Shown: positions 63,494 to 64,000 of the stretch, piece after piece
Numbering within the stretch: the first letter of the stretch is position 1
Layout of the letters: the number at the start of each line of letters is the position of its first letter
Source of the DNA: CAVVJA01 sp963801715
GTDB taxonomy: Bacteria > Actinomycetota > Actinomycetes > Mycobacteriales > Jatrophihabitantaceae
Direction: 5' to 3'
Assembly (NCBI GenBank): GCA_963801715.1
Contig: CAWDGB010000014.1
Location: forward strand, 62,001 to 126,000
DNA length: 64,000 bases
The notes under the pieces: generated by a model
What the model was told of the DNA's origin: nothing
The model's database searches: none
The model's input: only the letters and a program-made list of their open reading frames with translations
Program-made: the position numbers and the translations under genes

Positions 63494-64000
63494 ATGCAAG
63501 GGGTGCTATACGCGGCAGTGGTTGCCGCGTTCCTCCTGGGCATTTACTTCATTGACTCCTACCGCCGCCGAGGTGCGCGGGCGCCAGGCCCGGCCACCTC
63601 GGCGGGCGGCGAGGATGACCAACTGGATGCGGACAACTACGCGCAGTCAACAAGGCGAGTGGCCGAGGCAGAGGCCGCCTCCATCCGCGCAGTGGCACAG
63701 CGGGAAGCCGATGCAGCAGCGGCGAGCCGTTGAAGCCGAGCTAGAGGCGCTCCACCGAGCGGCTGCGGCGGACGCCGCGACCGCGAAGGAGGTCGCTGAG
63801 CGGGCGCACGCCAATGCCAAGGCCGAGGCAGCCATGCTGCTCGGCGACGCCCGGGCGGCGGCCGAGAGTGAAGCGGCTCGGCTGACCGAGGAACTGCGTC
63901 AGACCGAACGCGAGCTCGTCACCCAGGCCGAGCGGCTCGCCGACTCGCAGGTGGCGCTGGAGGCGCAGGCGGCCCGGATGCGCGATGAGAGCGCCGAGCT
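63494..64000 (+). pseudogene. rny: ribonuclease Y, N-terminal part, frameshifted and cut by the window edge
   Basis: ATG 63494 follows GGAGG. The first hydrophobic segment (VLYAAVVAAFLLGIYFI) and a charged coiled coil are typical of RNase Y. Near 63726 the first frame ends at TGA; skipping one A (GCG GCG A GCC GTT) continues the coiled coil to the window end with ELEALHRAAAADAATAKEVAERAHANAKAEAAMLL. The KH and HD domains are outside the window, so the assignment rests on the membrane anchor, the coiled coil and the position after recX. A one-base break in a gene of this type suggests a sequence error rather than loss. Confidence 0.7.

Noticed and set aside
2893..63735. Programmed +1 frameshifting as the common cause of the seven breaks
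   Set aside because: The sites share no slippery sequence, stimulator or adjacent stop codon, and affect unrelated genes; error or decay is simpler.
1..64000. Insertion sequence, prophage or CRISPR array
   Set aside because: No transposase, integrase, phage structural gene or regularly spaced repeat array is visible on either strand.

Overview
The window is a GC-rich stretch of an actinobacterial chromosome. It carries the core synteny typical of that phylum: ispG with a DUF4081-GNAT gene, rimP-nusA-ylxR-infB-DUF503-rbfA-truB-ribF-rpsO-pnp, an M16 peptidase with dapB, thyX-dapA-ftsK, rimO-pgsA-cinA-clgR-like-pspA, nei-lhr, and DUF3046-recA-recX-rny. GTG starts are frequent, start/stop overlaps (ATGA, GTGA) are common, and an actinobacterial SOS box lies before recA. 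I cannot name the genus. No tRNA, rRNA, insertion sequence, prophage or CRISPR array is visible.

Layout. 0-9 kb: ispG, a polytopic membrane protein, a broken FMN-dependent lactate-oxidase-type gene, a GNAT, a HAD hydrolase, a three-gene ABC-2 exporter, and a pair of small genes (DUF4439 type). 9-24.5 kb: the nusA-infB translation/transcription operon through truB, a secreted sugar-dehydrogenase/PKD/LGFP-repeat gene (frameshifted), ribF, rpsO and pnp. 24.5-29 kb: a sulfate ABC transporter followed by an Rrf2 regulator without the usual cysteines. 29-32 kb: macro domain protein, M16 peptidase, dapB and a small TPR-like protein. 32-42.5 kb: the accessory part. 42.6-47.8 kb: thyX, dapA, ftsK. 47.8-64 kb: PLP decarboxylase, an ArgA-type acetyltransferase, rimO-pgsA-cinA, two regulators, pspA, nei, lhr, a GNAT, DUF3046, recA, recX and the start of rny.

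The most interesting block is 33.4-38.5 kb. Two tiny paralogous peptides share an LPxRETLFFD core followed by Asn/Ala/Val-rich repeats. Downstream on the same strand lie an M50-type membrane zinc protease with a PqqD-like N-terminal region, a ParA/MinD ATPase, and an exported protein with three CxxC motifs and NVAVA-like repeats. A BTAD (SARP-type) regulator and an 80-residue protein are divergent. Between the two arms is a triple direct repeat of CGTTA(C/T)(C/T) with exact 11-bp spacing, the geometry used by SARP regulators. A perfect 12-bp stem separates the two peptide genes. Together they look like a regulated peptide production, processing and surface-display system that I do not recognise as described; its function is inference.

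A second theme is reading-frame breaks. At least seven genes (lldD-like, sugar dehydrogenase, GNAT before DUF2461, the CxxC protein, the M50 protease, the first peptide, rny) become intact if one base is removed, always one base too many. This may be an assembly artefact with insertion bias, or real decay. Interrupted genes are marked as pseudogenes with the position of the break.
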